Shown: positions 46,079 to 54,918 of the stretch, piece after piece
How positions within the stretch are numbered: the stretch's first letter is position 1
Layout of the letters: the number at the start of each line of letters is the position of its first letter
Assembly (NCBI RefSeq): GCF_031180885.1
Contig: NZ_JAPSLK010000025.1
Location: forward strand, 40,347-104,346
DNA length: 64,000 nt
Reading direction: 5' to 3'
Origin: Saccharothrix sp.
GTDB lineage: Bacteria > Actinomycetota > Actinomycetes > Mycobacteriales > Pseudonocardiaceae
Made by a program: the position numbers and the translations under genes
The notes under the pieces: generated by a model
What the model saw: only the letters and a program-made list of their open reading frames with translations
Database searches by the model: none
What the model was told of the DNA's origin: nothing

Positions 46079-46851
46079 GCACTCCCGTCCTTCAGCTCGA
46101 CAACGTGACGATGCGCTTCGGCGGCGTCGTCGCGTTGCGCGAAGCGAAGATCAGCATCAACGAGGGCGAGATCTTCGCCCTGATCGGTCCCAACGGCGCG
46201 GGCAAGACCACCGTGTTCAACGTGGTCACCGGCGTCTACCAGCCCACCGAGGGCCACGTGCTGTTCAACGGTGAGCGGATCGACGGCGGCAAGCGGTTCA
46301 AGATCACCAAGAAGGGCGTCGCCCGCACGTTCCAGAACATCCGGCTGTTCCACAACATGTCGGCCCTGGAGAACGTGATGGTGGGCGCCGACGCGCACCA
46401 CAAGACCGGTGCCATCGGCGCCACGCTGAACCTGCCGTGGCACCGCAAGGAGGAGAAGCGCGGCCGCGAGCTGGCGCGGGAGCTGCTCGACTTCGTCGGC
46501 ATCTCCGCCCGCATGACGGAGACCGCGAAGAACCTCCCCTACGGCGACCAGCGGCGCCTGGAGATCGCCCGCGCCCTGGCCACCGACCCGAAGCTGCTGC
46601 TGCTCGACGAACCCGCCGCGGGCATGAACCCGGCGGAGAAGATCGCGCTGCAGGAGCTGATCCGCAAGATCCGGGACAGCGGCCGGACCGTCTTGCTGAT
46701 CGAGCACGACATGAGCCTGGTCATGGGCGTCAGCGACCGCGTCGCGGTGCTCGACTTCGGCCAGCTGATCGCAGAAGGGCTGCCGCACGAGGTGCAGAAC
46801 GACCCGAAGGTCATCGAGGCGTACCTGGGGGTGTCCGAAGATGCTTCTTGA
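46075..46851 (+). CDS. livG: Branched-chain amino-acid ABC ATPase LivG
   Basis: A 258-residue ABC ATPase. Walker A is GPNGAGKTTVFNVVTG, and the Q-loop is FQNIRLF. The signature position reads LPYGDQRRLEIARAL, the variant usual for LivG. Walker B is LLLLDEPAAGMNP, and the H-loop is IEHDMSLVMG. It powers uptake together with LivF. The GTG start overlaps the livM stop, and its end overlaps livF by 11 bp. Confidence 0.95.
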   Translation: MSTPVLQLDNVTMRFGGVVALREAKISINEGEIFALIGPNGAGKTTVFNVVTGVYQPTEGHVLFNGERIDGGKRFKITKKGVARTFQNIRLFHNMSALENVMVGADAHHKTGAIGATLNLPWHRKEEKRGRELARELLDFVGISARMTETAKNLPYGDQRRLEIARALATDPKLLLLDEPAAGMNPAEKIALQELIRKIRDSGRTVLLIEHDMSLVMGVSDRVAVLDFGQLIAEGLPHEVQNDPKVIEAYLGVSEDAS

Positions 46852-47545
46852 GGTCAAGGACATCCACGTCCACTACGGCAAGATCGCCGCGATCAAGGGC
46901 TTGAGCCTCCAGGTCAACGAGGGTGAGATCGTCTCCCTGATCGGCGCCAACGGCGCCGGCAAGACGACCACCCTGAAGACCATCTCGGGTCTGCGCCCGC
47001 TCAGCAGCGGCAGCGTCGTGTTCAACGGCCAGGACATCTCCAAGATGCCCGGCCACAAGCGCGTGCAGCTGGGCATCGGCCAGTCCCCCGAGGGTCGCGG
47101 CGTCTTCCCGGGCATGACCGTCCAGGAGAACCTCCTCATGGGCGCGTACATGCGCAAGGACGACCTGACCAAGGACCTGGAAGAGGTCTACGGCCTGTTC
47201 CCGCGGCTCGCCGAGCGCAAGAACCAGGTCGGCGGCACCATGTCCGGCGGCGAGCAGCAGATGATCGCCATCGGCCGGGCGCTGATGACCAAGCCCAAGG
47301 TGCTGCTGCTGGACGAGCCGTCCATGGGCCTCGCGCCGATGCTGATCGCGCAGATCTTCGAGATCATCAAGGAGATCAACAAGCGCGGCACGACGGTGCT
47401 GCTGGTCGAGCAGAACGCCCAGCAGGCGCTCAAGCTGTCCGACCGGGCGTACGTCCTGGAAACCGGCCGAGTCGTGAAGTCCGCGCCTGGCGTGGACCTC
47501 CTGGACGACCCGCAGGTGCGCGCCGCCTACCTCGGCGGCCACTGA
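46841..47545 (+). CDS. livF: Branched-chain amino-acid ABC ATPase LivF
   Basis: A 234-residue ABC ATPase. Walker A is GANGAGKTTTLKTISG, the signature is MSGGEQQMIAIGRAL, Walker B is VLLLDEPSMGLAP, and the H-loop position is VEQN, the usual LivF variant. It is the last gene of the liv operon and overlaps livG. A strong terminator hairpin follows 17 bases downstream. Confidence 0.95.
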   Translation: MLLEVKDIHVHYGKIAAIKGLSLQVNEGEIVSLIGANGAGKTTTLKTISGLRPLSSGSVVFNGQDISKMPGHKRVQLGIGQSPEGRGVFPGMTVQENLLMGAYMRKDDLTKDLEEVYGLFPRLAERKNQVGGTMSGGEQQMIAIGRALMTKPKVLLLDEPSMGLAPMLIAQIFEIIKEINKRGTTVLLVEQNAQQALKLSDRAYVLETGRVVKSAPGVDLLDDPQVRAAYLGGH

Positions 47546-47561
47546 GAACGGTTTAGCCCGT

Positions 47562-47600
47562 GAAGGCCCGCCTTCTCCCCGGTGGAGAGGGCGGGCCTTC
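47562..47600. terminator. Strong bidirectional terminator after the liv operon
   Basis: GAAGGCCCGCC pairs perfectly with GGCGGGCCTTC, with the loop partly paired as well (CTCC/GGAG). It lies between the convergent livF and lipoprotein genes and can serve both. Confidence 0.85.
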
Positions 47601-47602
47601 GG

Positions 47603-48148
47603 TCATTGTGCGAGCAGGATCTCGGTGCCGGACGCGTCCTGCGGGTCGGCCAGCGTCGGACCGCCGAAGACCTTGATCGCCAACGGCTTCGCGTCCTTGG
47701 GGATGTCGTAGTAGACGTCGTACTCCAGCCGGACGTTCGCCCCCAGGTCCAGCGTCTCCGGCTGGCGCTTGATCAGCATCGCCTGCAGGTCCACCGCGTG
47801 CTCGGCCTTCTTGTCGTCCACCAGGACGTGCTTGCGCGCGTTGAACTGGACGCTGCTCCGCCCGTTGTTGACGACCGACATGCGGATGCGCACGAACTGC
47901 CCCTTGGCCGGCATCTCGGCGTGACTGCCGACCAGACTGGGCAACTCCGCCGTCAACCCCAGCAGGGTGAACGACGTCTCGCCGTCACCGGCCGTCGGCA
48001 CGCGCAGCACCTTCTCGTCCGGTCGCACCGGGACGTTCGGCACCGGGTAGGTGGCGGACGCGGAGGTGGGCGGCGGTTCGGACACCGCGGGCACGTCCGT
48101 GCACCCCGCTACGAGCAGGACCGCCGCGACTCCCAGTACCCAGCGCAC
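47603..48148 (-). CDS. Small secreted lipoprotein (DUF4352-like fold)
   Basis: A 181-residue lipoprotein with lipobox LLVAGC (Cys16) and a Pro/Ser-rich linker. The mature domain has FVRIRMSVVNNGRSSVQFNAR and LVDDKKAEHAV, the immunoglobulin-like pattern of Telomeric-repeat/DUF4352 lipoproteins found in actinobacteria. Its role is not known. It lies three bases before the thioesterase gene on the same strand and so is probably in the same transcript. Confidence 0.85.
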   Translation of the reverse strand: MRWVLGVAAVLLVAGCTDVPAVSEPPPTSASATYPVPNVPVRPDEKVLRVPTAGDGETSFTLLGLTAELPSLVGSHAEMPAKGQFVRIRMSVVNNGRSSVQFNARKHVLVDDKKAEHAVDLQAMLIKRQPETLDLGANVRLEYDVYYDIPKDAKPLAIKVFGGPTLADPQDASGTEILLAQ

Positions 48149-48151
48149 CTC

Positions 48152-48595
48152 TCAGACTTTAGGCGCTTCCTTGAGGAAGCAGGTGAGCCGCGCCGTGCAC
48201 GACCTGCGCCCCTGCTCGTCGGTGATGACGATCTCGTACGTCGCCGTCGAGCGGCCCCGGTGGATGGGGGTGCAGACCCCGGTCACCATGCCCTCCGCGA
48301 CGCCCCGGTGGTGGGTCACGGACAGTTCCAGACCGACCGCGATGCGTTCCGGAGCGGCGTGCATGGCGGCGGCGACGGAGCCCAGCGTCTCGGCCAGCGT
48401 GGCGTTGGCGCCGCCGTGGAGGAGGCCGTAGGGCTGGCGGTTGCCCTTGACCGGCATGGTGCCCACGAGGCGGTCGGCATCCCATTGGGTGATCTCGATG
48501 CCCATCCGGGTCATCAACTGCTCGTCGGCGACCGCCTGGTCGGCGCCGGGGATGTCGGCGGGGTTGAGGGTCACGGGCTGCTCCACTCGGTGCAT
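48152..48595 (-). CDS. PaaI-type hotdog-fold thioesterase
   Basis: A 147-residue hotdog thioesterase. The HGG motif with its neighbours (YGLLHGGANATLAETLGS) and the ELSVTHHRGVAEGMV strand mark the PaaI/ComA (1,4-dihydroxy-2-naphthoyl-CoA hydrolase-like) family. The Glu in LAETLG is the likely catalytic acid. It hydrolyses an aryl- or acyl-CoA; the exact substrate is open. The gene is divergent from polA with only 31 bp in between. Confidence 0.92.
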   Translation of the reverse strand: MHRVEQPVTLNPADIPGADQAVADEQLMTRMGIEITQWDADRLVGTMPVKGNRQPYGLLHGGANATLAETLGSVAAAMHAAPERIAVGLELSVTHHRGVAEGMVTGVCTPIHRGRSTATYEIVITDEQGRRSCTARLTCFLKEAPKV

Positions 48596-48626
48596 GACTG
48601 TCGGACCCTCACCCTAGACTCGCCCC

Positions 48627-51296
48627 GTGAGCACTTCAGAAGCCTCCCGCCTGCTGCTGGTCGACGGCCACTCGATGGCCTACCGGGCGTTCTTCGCGCT
48701 GCCCAAGGAGAACTTCCAGACCGGCACCGGGCAGACCACCAACGCGGTCTACGGCTTCACCTCGATGCTGATCAACCTGCTGCGCGACGAGCAGCCCACG
48801 CACATCGCGGTCGCGTTCGACGTCTCCCGCAAGACCTTCCGCACCGAGGCCTACGCGGAGTACAAGGCCGGTCGCAGTGCGACACCGGACGAGTTCCGCG
48901 GCCAGGTGAGCCTCATCCAGGACGTCCTGGCCGCCCTCCGGATCCCCACCCTGGAGAAGGACAACTACGAGGCCGACGACGTCATCGCCACGCTCACCAC
49001 GCAGGCGACGGAGCAGGGCTACGAGGTCCTCATCTGCACCGGCGACCGGGACGCGTTGCAGCTGGTCAACGACAAGGTGACCGTGCTGTACCCGGTCAAG
49101 GGCGTGTCCGAGATGGCCCGCTACACCCCCGAGCTGGTGCTGGAGAAGCAGGGCGTCGCGCCCGCCCTCTACGCCGACTACGCGGCCGTGCGCGGCGACT
49201 CCTCGGACAACCTGCCCAACACGCCGGGCGTGGGTCCCAAGACGATCGTCAAGCTGCTCAACCAGTTCGGCTCGCTCAACGGCCTGATCGACCACGTCGA
49301 CGAGGTCCCCGACAAGACCGGTGACGCGATCCGGGCGAACCTGAGCAACATCATGCTGAACCGGCAGCTCACCGAGCTGGTCCGGGACGTCGAGCTGCCG
49401 GTCGGCCCGGCCGACCTGGTCGCGCAGCCCTGGGACCGGGACGCGGTGCACCGGCTGTTCGACGAGCTGGAGTTCCGGGTCCTGCGCGACCGGCTGTTCG
49501 CCACCCTGACCACCGCCGAGCCGGAGGCCGAGGAGGGCTTCGAGGTCTCCGGCGGCGCGATCGCGCCCGGCGCGCTGCCCGCGTGGCTCGACGCCCACGC
49601 GCGCGGCCGGCGGGTCGGCCTGGCGTTCAAGCAGGCCGGAGCCGACCTCGAAGGGCTCGGGTTCGCGGGCGCCGAGGGCGGGTACGTCGAGGTCGCGGCG
49701 CTGACCGAGGAGGACGACCGGGCGCTGGCCGCGTGGCTGGCCGACCCGGCCGTGCCCAAGGCCGCCCACGACCTGAAGCTGCCGCTGCGCGCGCTGCGGG
49801 CCCGCGGCTGGACGCTGCGGGGCGTCACCAGCGACACGGCGCTGGCCGCGTACCTGGTACGGCCGGGCCAGCGGTCGTTCGCGCTGGACGACCTGGCGCT
49901 GCGCTACCTCAAGCGCGAGCTGCGCGCCGAGGAGTCGGACGACGGCCAGCTGTCCCTGCTCGCCGACGAGGCGGAGGAGCGGGAGAAGGTCGCCCGGTCG
50001 GTGATCGTGCGCGCGTTCGCGGTGGCCGAGCTGGCCGACGCGCTGGACGCGCAGCTGGTGGAGACCGGTCAGGCGCACCTGCTGGCCGACCTGGAGCTGC
50101 CGCTGATGCACGTGCTCGACGAGGTCGAGGCGGTCGGCATCGCGATCGACTCCGAGCACCTGGCGGCGCTGGAGGCGCACTTCGCGGCGGGCGTGAAGCA
50201 GGCCGCGCAGGACGCGTACTCGGTGATCGGCAAGGAGATCAACCTCGGCTCGCCCAAGCAGCTCCAAACGGTGCTGTTCGACGAGCTGAACATGCCGAAG
50301 ACCAAGAAGACCAAGACCGGGTACACCACCGACGCGGACGCGTTGCAGAACCTGTTCGAGGCCACCCAGCACCCGTTCCTGCAGCACCTGCTGGCGCACC
50401 GGGACGTCACCCGGCTCAAGTCCACTGTAGACGGTCTGCTGAAGTCGGTGGCCGACGACGGCCGCATCCACACCACGTTCCACCAGACCATCGCCGCCAC
50501 CGGCCGGCTGTCCTCGACGGACCCCAACCTGCAGAACATCCCGATCCGCACCGAGGAGGGCCGCCGCATCCGCGAGGCGTTCGTGGTCGGCCCGGGGTAC
50601 GCGGAGCTGATGACCGCCGACTACAGCCAGATCGAGATGCGGATCATGGCCCACCTGTCCGAGGACGAGGGGCTGATCGAGGCGTTCCGGTCGGGGGAGG
50701 ACCTGCACACGTTCGTGGCGTCGCGGGCGTTCTCGGTGCCCACGTCGGAGGTGACCGGCGAGCAGCGGCGGCGGGTGAAGGCGATGTCCTACGGCCTGGC
50801 GTACGGGCTGTCGGAGTTCGGCCTGGCCCAGCAGCTGCGCATCTCCACAGTGGAGGCGCGGGAGCAGAAGGAGGCGTACTTCGCGCGGTTCGGCGGGGTG
50901 CGCGACTACCTGCACGCGGTGGTCGAGGACGCCCGCAAGAAGGGCTACACCGAGACCATCCTCGGGCGCCGGCGCTACCTGCCCGACCTGACCAGCGACA
51001 ACCGGCAGCGGCGGGAGATGGCCGAGCGGATGGCGTTGAACGCGCCCATCCAGGGGTCGGCGGCGGACATCATCAAGGTGGCCATGCTCGGGGTGTTCCG
51101 GGCGCTGGCCGAGGCCGGGTTGCGGTCGCGGATGCTGCTCCAGGTGCACGACGAACTGGTGCTGGAGATCGCCGAGGGCGAGCGCGAGGCGGTGGAGGCC
51201 CTGGTCCGCGAGCAGATGGGCAAGGCGTACGAGCTGTCCGTGCCGATGGAGGTCTCGGTCGGCGTCGGCCGCTCCTGGGACGACGCGGCCCACTGA
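48627..51296 (+). CDS. polA: DNA polymerase I
   Basis: An 889-residue family A polymerase for Okazaki fragment processing and repair. The 5'-3' exonuclease (about 1-290) has LLVDGHSMAYRAFFALP, YEADDVIATL, GDRDALQLV and RGDSSDNLPNTPGVGPKT. The 3'-5' exonuclease-like domain (about 300-480) lacks the acidic triad, as in mycobacterial PolA, so proofreading is unlikely. The polymerase domain has motif A TADYSQIEMRIMAHL, motif B RRRVKAMSYGLAYGLSEFG and motif C QVHDELVLE. GTG is the start. The gene order with pdtaR upstream and rpsA downstream is conserved in actinobacteria. Confidence 0.97.
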   Translation: MSTSEASRLLLVDGHSMAYRAFFALPKENFQTGTGQTTNAVYGFTSMLINLLRDEQPTHIAVAFDVSRKTFRTEAYAEYKAGRSATPDEFRGQVSLIQDVLAALRIPTLEKDNYEADDVIATLTTQATEQGYEVLICTGDRDALQLVNDKVTVLYPVKGVSEMARYTPELVLEKQGVAPALYADYAAVRGDSSDNLPNTPGVGPKTIVKLLNQFGSLNGLIDHVDEVPDKTGDAIRANLSNIMLNRQLTELVRDVELPVGPADLVAQPWDRDAVHRLFDELEFRVLRDRLFATLTTAEPEAEEGFEVSGGAIAPGALPAWLDAHARGRRVGLAFKQAGADLEGLGFAGAEGGYVEVAALTEEDDRALAAWLADPAVPKAAHDLKLPLRALRARGWTLRGVTSDTALAAYLVRPGQRSFALDDLALRYLKRELRAEESDDGQLSLLADEAEEREKVARSVIVRAFAVAELADALDAQLVETGQAHLLADLELPLMHVLDEVEAVGIAIDSEHLAALEAHFAAGVKQAAQDAYSVIGKEINLGSPKQLQTVLFDELNMPKTKKTKTGYTTDADALQNLFEATQHPFLQHLLAHRDVTRLKSTVDGLLKSVADDGRIHTTFHQTIAATGRLSSTDPNLQNIPIRTEEGRRIREAFVVGPGYAELMTADYSQIEMRIMAHLSEDEGLIEAFRSGEDLHTFVASRAFSVPTSEVTGEQRRRVKAMSYGLAYGLSEFGLAQQLRISTVEAREQKEAYFARFGGVRDYLHAVVEDARKKGYTETILGRRRYLPDLTSDNRQRREMAERMALNAPIQGSAADIIKVAMLGVFRALAEAGLRSRMLLQVHDELVLEIAEGEREAVEALVREQMGKAYELSVPMEVSVGVGRSWDDAAH

Positions 51297-51378
51297 CCTC
51301 GGCTTGGGCGGGCGGTCGCCGGCCCGGGCGGCCGCCAGCCTTGGCCGGACGGACGGGAACGAGCCCCGGGCGGGGCCG

Positions 51379-52194
51379 CTAGCCCCGGTGCCGCTGGACC
51401 TCGTCGAGGGCCAGCGTGAGCACGCGCCGGTCCTCGACGTCCAGCGGCCACGGGTCGGCTCGCTCGGCGTCGGCCATGCGTTCGACGACCAGGGTTTCGA
51501 GGACGTCGGGCAGACCGGTGCCGAGCAGCACCTCCACCAACCGGGTCGACCACCCCGGCCACGGGAACTGCCCGGACCGGCTCTCCCGGGCCTCCTGCCA
51601 GACCCGGCGGGCGGCGTCGGGGCCGTCGACGTGGGCGGCGTCGTGCAGCAGGCGGCACCAGCCGATGTCGGCGCGGTCCACCAGGCCGGCGTACTCGCCC
51701 CGAACGTCGGCCTCGGCCACCTCGCGGAACAACGCGAGCGCTTGCGCGCGGTCACCGGCCGCGTAGAGCGCGTGCGCCTCCTCCAGCTTGGCGTCCAGGC
51801 GCTGGGCCGGGGTCGCGCCGTGCTCGGCGACGTACTCGTCCATCGCTTCAGCCTCGGCGGCGACCTCGCGCATGCGGTCGGAGTAGAGCCACAGCTCGTC
51901 GAGGTCGTCCTCGACCCCGTACGCCTCGGCCTGTTTGAGCAGCGCCACCGCGCGGTCGTTCTGCTCGTCCATCTCGGCGCCGCCGAACGACATCAACCCG
52001 TCGAGGAACCCGTACGCCCCGGCAAGCGCCACCGCTCCCCGCACCTCCAAGTCCACTTCGTCCACCGCGATCTCCGCGGCTCCGGCGAGGAGCGGCCACT
52101 CGACGTGGTCGGTCACGTGTTCGGCGAGCGCGGGCGGCAGGTCCGGGGAGGCGAGCAGGGCGGTCACGGTGTCGGGCACGGGCGGAACGTCCAC
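51379..52194 (-). CDS. TPR-like soluble protein of unknown function
   Basis: A 271-residue acidic, helix-rich protein. Regions such as RLDAKLEEAHALYAAGDRAQAL followed by LFREVAEADVRGEYAGLVD read as TPR-like helical pairs, and WCRLLHDAAHVDGPDAARRVW as another. No signal peptide or catalytic motif is seen. The start is uncertain: the GTG chosen begins the regular sequence, and the open frame continues upstream without a ribosome binding site. It lies tail-to-tail with polA. Confidence 0.75.
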   Translation of the reverse strand: MDVPPVPDTVTALLASPDLPPALAEHVTDHVEWPLLAGAAEIAVDEVDLEVRGAVALAGAYGFLDGLMSFGGAEMDEQNDRAVALLKQAEAYGVEDDLDELWLYSDRMREVAAEAEAMDEYVAEHGATPAQRLDAKLEEAHALYAAGDRAQALALFREVAEADVRGEYAGLVDRADIGWCRLLHDAAHVDGPDAARRVWQEARESRSGQFPWPGWSTRLVEVLLGTGLPDVLETLVVERMADAERADPWPLDVEDRRVLTLALDEVQRHRG

Positions 52195-52268
52195 AGGGGT
52201 GGGACCACTCGGTACCCGGATCGGTTCCCTGCCCTGGGGTTCGGGGCACCGTTGCCTGGGGGTGCCGC

Positions 52269-52394
52269 GTGAAGGTCCTGTTCGTCTCGGCCCCGTTGGT
52301 GGGGCACGTGTTCCCGATGATCCCGCTCGCCAAGGCACTGCGCGCCGCGGGACATGAGGTGGTCCTGGCCACCGGTGCGGACGTGACCCCGTAG
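52269..52394 (+). pseudogene. N-terminal stub of a GT1 (macrolide-type) glycosyltransferase
   Basis: A 41-codon frame starts GTG-AAG and reads VKVLFVSAPLVGHVFPMIPL, then AKALRAAGHEVV, which is the N terminus of the GT1/MGT family (usually near 400 residues). It meets TAG at 52392-52394, and the DNA after it shows no continuation in any frame before the HxlR gene. This is a truncated gene remnant, most likely left by a deletion. Confidence 0.75.
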
Positions 52395-52482
52395 CCGCCC
52401 AGACGACCGCGGCCCAGGTGACCGCCGTGGCCCGGTGCCCGTGGCCCGGTGCCCGCGAGGCCTGGCGAGCGCCCGAAAAAGT

Positions 52483-52926
52483 TCAGCGCAGGCGGGTGAC
52501 TCGGACGTCCCGGGCGCCCAGGCCCTCGCCGCACGCGGTGCACTCGACCTTGACGTCGACGTCCCCGCCGCAGTCCTTGTGGTGCAGGTCGAACGACGTC
52601 CCGTCGGCGGGGGCCATCCACTTGTCGCCCCACTTCCGCAGCGCCATCAGCACCGGGTACAGGTCCAGGCCCTTCTCGGTGAGCCGGTACTCGTAGCGGG
52701 TGCGCGAGTCCTTGTACGGGACGCGCCGCAGGATGCCCTCGTCCACGAACGTCGCCAGCCGCTCGGTCAGCACGCTGCGCGAGATGTCCATGGCCGACTG
52801 GAAGTCCTCGAACCGGCGCGTCCCGAGGAACGCCTGCCGGAGCAGCAGCAGCGTCCACCGCTCGCCCAGCAAGGCGGCGGGCAGCGACAGCGTGCACAGC
52901 TCGTCGACGACCTTGACGCGGGACAT
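52483..52926 (-). CDS. HxlR-family transcriptional regulator
   Basis: A 147-residue HxlR-type winged-helix regulator. The typical pattern LPAALLGERWTLLLLRQAFLG, RRFEDFQSAMDISRSVLTERL and RYEYRLTEKGLDLYPVLMAL is complete. Unusually, four cysteines form a C-terminal pair of knuckles (KDCGGDVDVKVECTACG), so it may bind zinc. A GTTCGGA/TCCGAAC palindrome lies in the divergent gap to the GNAT gene, pointing to control of that gene and itself. Confidence 0.92.
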   Translation of the reverse strand: MSRVKVVDELCTLSLPAALLGERWTLLLLRQAFLGTRRFEDFQSAMDISRSVLTERLATFVDEGILRRVPYKDSRTRYEYRLTEKGLDLYPVLMALRKWGDKWMAPADGTSFDLHHKDCGGDVDVKVECTACGEGLGARDVRVTRLR

Positions 52927-52947
52927 GACCCTCAGAATACCCCTTGC

Positions 52948-52986
52948 GTTCGGAAACAGGACCCAGCTAGGGTTCGGAATCCGAAC
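52948..52986. promoter_or_regulatory. Probable HxlR operator pair
   Basis: GTTCGGA-A-TCCGAAC at 52972-52986 is a perfect palindrome 16 bp from the GNAT start. A half site GTTCGGA also lies at 52948-52954, 24 bp upstream in the same orientation, near the HxlR start. The arrangement suits autoregulation and control of the divergent gene. Confidence 0.7.
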
Positions 52987-53002
52987 TTTGGGGGCGTGAC
53001 CG

Positions 53003-53509
53003 ATGACCACTGTGCGCGTGCTCGACCGGGAAGGGGCCGGCGCCGCCGTCGACGCCGTGTTCGACGGCCTCTCCGCCCAGAGCCGCTACCTGCGCTTCCA
53101 CGCCCCGATGCCGCGGCTGACCGCGTCCATGCGCCGTCAGCTGATCGACTTGGACGGCTGGCAGCGCGCGGCCGTGGTCGCCGAGTGCGGTCACAAAGCC
53201 GTGGGAATCGCACGATTGGCCGCGACCAGCGGTGGTTGCGCCGAGATGGCGATCGCTGTGGTGGACCGTTGGCAGCGCAAGGGGATCGGCACGCGCCTGA
53301 TCACCGCCCTGGGCAACCTCGCCGTCGAACTGGACTACTCGGCGCTGACCGGCGACATCCTGCACGAGAACCTGGCCATGCTCGCCCTGGTCCGCCGCGC
53401 CTTCCCGGGCGCGCGGCTGGAACCGACCGAGGACGAGGTGGTCCGGGTGACCTACCCGCTCACCTTCACGCTCACCCACGAGGAGTTGGTGGCGGACTTG
53501 CGCTGGTGA
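53003..53509 (+). CDS. GNAT-family N-acetyltransferase
   Basis: A 168-residue GNAT protein. The acetyl-CoA loop is RWQRKGIGTRLI, preceded by the EMAIAVVD strand and followed by a LDYSALTGDILHENLAMLAL helix-strand. The N-terminal LSAQSRYLRFHAPMPRLTASM matches the group often fused to acyl-CoA synthetases or acting on proteins. The ATG follows a GGGGGC element. It is divergent from HxlR and close to the secreted hydrolase gene behind it. Confidence 0.9.
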   Translation: MTTVRVLDREGAGAAVDAVFDGLSAQSRYLRFHAPMPRLTASMRRQLIDLDGWQRAAVVAECGHKAVGIARLAATSGGCAEMAIAVVDRWQRKGIGTRLITALGNLAVELDYSALTGDILHENLAMLALVRRAFPGARLEPTEDEVVRVTYPLTFTLTHEELVADLRW

Positions 53510-53523
53510 CCACAATCGTGGTC

Positions 53524-54822
53524 ATGCGAAAGGTACTCGGGTTGGCCGCGGTCCTGGTGCTCCTCCTCGCGACACCGCACGCGTCCGCCTCGCCACCAGG
53601 GGACCAGCCACTGCCCGGGTACACGATCAACAACCCGCCGCTCCCGCCCGCCACCGTCGGGGGACAACCCAGCCGAGTGCTCCAAGGCGTCCACAAGCAC
53701 GCCGCGTACACCATCGAGGTCCCGCCGCAGTGGAACGGCCGGCTCGCCATGTGGGCGCACGGCTACCGGGGCGCGAGCACCGTCCTCACCGTCGACCCGC
53801 CCGGCTACGGCCTGCGCCAGAGGCTGCTCGACCAGGGCTTCGCGTGGGCGGCGTCCAGCTACTACGCCAACAACTACGACGTGAAGGCCGGCGTCGAGAG
53901 CACGCACGACCTGGCGCAGGAGTTCGCCAAGCTGGTCGACAAGCCCAAGGACGTGTTCCTGCTCGGCGTGTCCATGGGCGGCCACGTCACCGGGCGTTCG
54001 CTGGAGCAGTACCCGCACTTCTACCGGGGCGCGCTGCCGATGTGCGGGGTGCTCGGCGACCACGAGCTGTTCGACTTCTTCCTGGACTACCAGGTGGTCG
54101 CGCAGGCGCTGGCCGGCATCGACGCCTACCCGCTGCCCGACGACTACCTGTCCGCCGTCGTGCCGCGCATCAAGGAAGCCCTCGGCCTCGACGGCACGCC
54201 CAACGACCTCGGCAAGCAGTTCGCGCAGGTGGTGATCAACCGCTCCGGCGGGCCGCGGCCGGGCGGCGAGGCGGCGTTCGCGTTCTGGAAGGACTTCCTG
54301 TTCCAGCTGTCCGCGTCCAGCACCGGCGACGCCCTGTCCACCGACCCGAGCCGGCTCGCCACCAACGTCTTCACGCAGTACGCCCCGAGCGCGCCGGTCG
54401 ACCTGAACAGCGAGGTCGAGCGGGTGTTCCCGGAGAACGTCAAGGCGCGGCTGACGCCGAAGCTGACCGAGGTCCCGCGCATCGCCGGCCGCCCGACCGC
54501 GCCCGTGCTGTCGCTGCACAACCTGGGGGACCTGTTCGTGCCGTTCTCGATGGAGCAGCGGTACCGGCGGGACGTGCGCCTGCACGGCCGCGGCGACGCC
54601 CTGGTGCAGCGGGCGATCCGGGCGGTCAACCACTGCGAGTTCAGCCCGGTCGAGGCGGGTCGGGCCTGGGACGACCTGGTGGCCTGGGTGGACACCGGCA
54701 AGCGGCCGGACGGCGACGTCGTGGACGACCCGGCGGTGGTGGCCGCCCCGAGCTACGGCTGCCGGTTCACCGACCCGACGGCCTACGGAACGGGCAGCCG
54801 CAAGCTGTTCCCGGCCTGCTAG
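53524..54822 (+). CDS. Secreted alpha/beta-hydrolase
   Basis: A 432-residue exported hydrolase. Signal peptide about 1-22 (VLGLAAVLVLLLATPHASA). The nucleophile elbow is LLGVSMGGHV, and the oxyanion loop is MWAHGYRG. The acid and histidine are probably in LHNLGDLFVPFS and VNHCEFSP. The class resembles actinobacterial secreted hydrolases acting on esters of fatty or aromatic acids, but no specific substrate is indicated. The ATG directly before the signal peptide was chosen over a GTG overlapping the GNAT stop. It may be co-transcribed with the GNAT gene. Confidence 0.88.
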   Translation: MRKVLGLAAVLVLLLATPHASASPPGDQPLPGYTINNPPLPPATVGGQPSRVLQGVHKHAAYTIEVPPQWNGRLAMWAHGYRGASTVLTVDPPGYGLRQRLLDQGFAWAASSYYANNYDVKAGVESTHDLAQEFAKLVDKPKDVFLLGVSMGGHVTGRSLEQYPHFYRGALPMCGVLGDHELFDFFLDYQVVAQALAGIDAYPLPDDYLSAVVPRIKEALGLDGTPNDLGKQFAQVVINRSGGPRPGGEAAFAFWKDFLFQLSASSTGDALSTDPSRLATNVFTQYAPSAPVDLNSEVERVFPENVKARLTPKLTEVPRIAGRPTAPVLSLHNLGDLFVPFSMEQRYRRDVRLHGRGDALVQRAIRAVNHCEFSPVEAGRAWDDLVAWVDTGKRPDGDVVDDPAVVAAPSYGCRFTDPTAYGTGSRKLFPAC

Positions 54823-54918
54823 TCGGCACCGTTCGGCGGCCCGGCAACCGGGTGGTGCCCGCCGCACAACCGCGTCCCGACGGGAACGACACCCCCGGGT
54901 GCCGGTAGGGATGGACGA

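Noticed and set aside
48636..51755. A 1039-codon open frame antisense to polA
   Set aside because: It is a mirror effect of strong third-position G/C bias in polA. Its composition is Arg/Gln/His/Val-rich without any domain, while the plus strand encodes a full polymerase.
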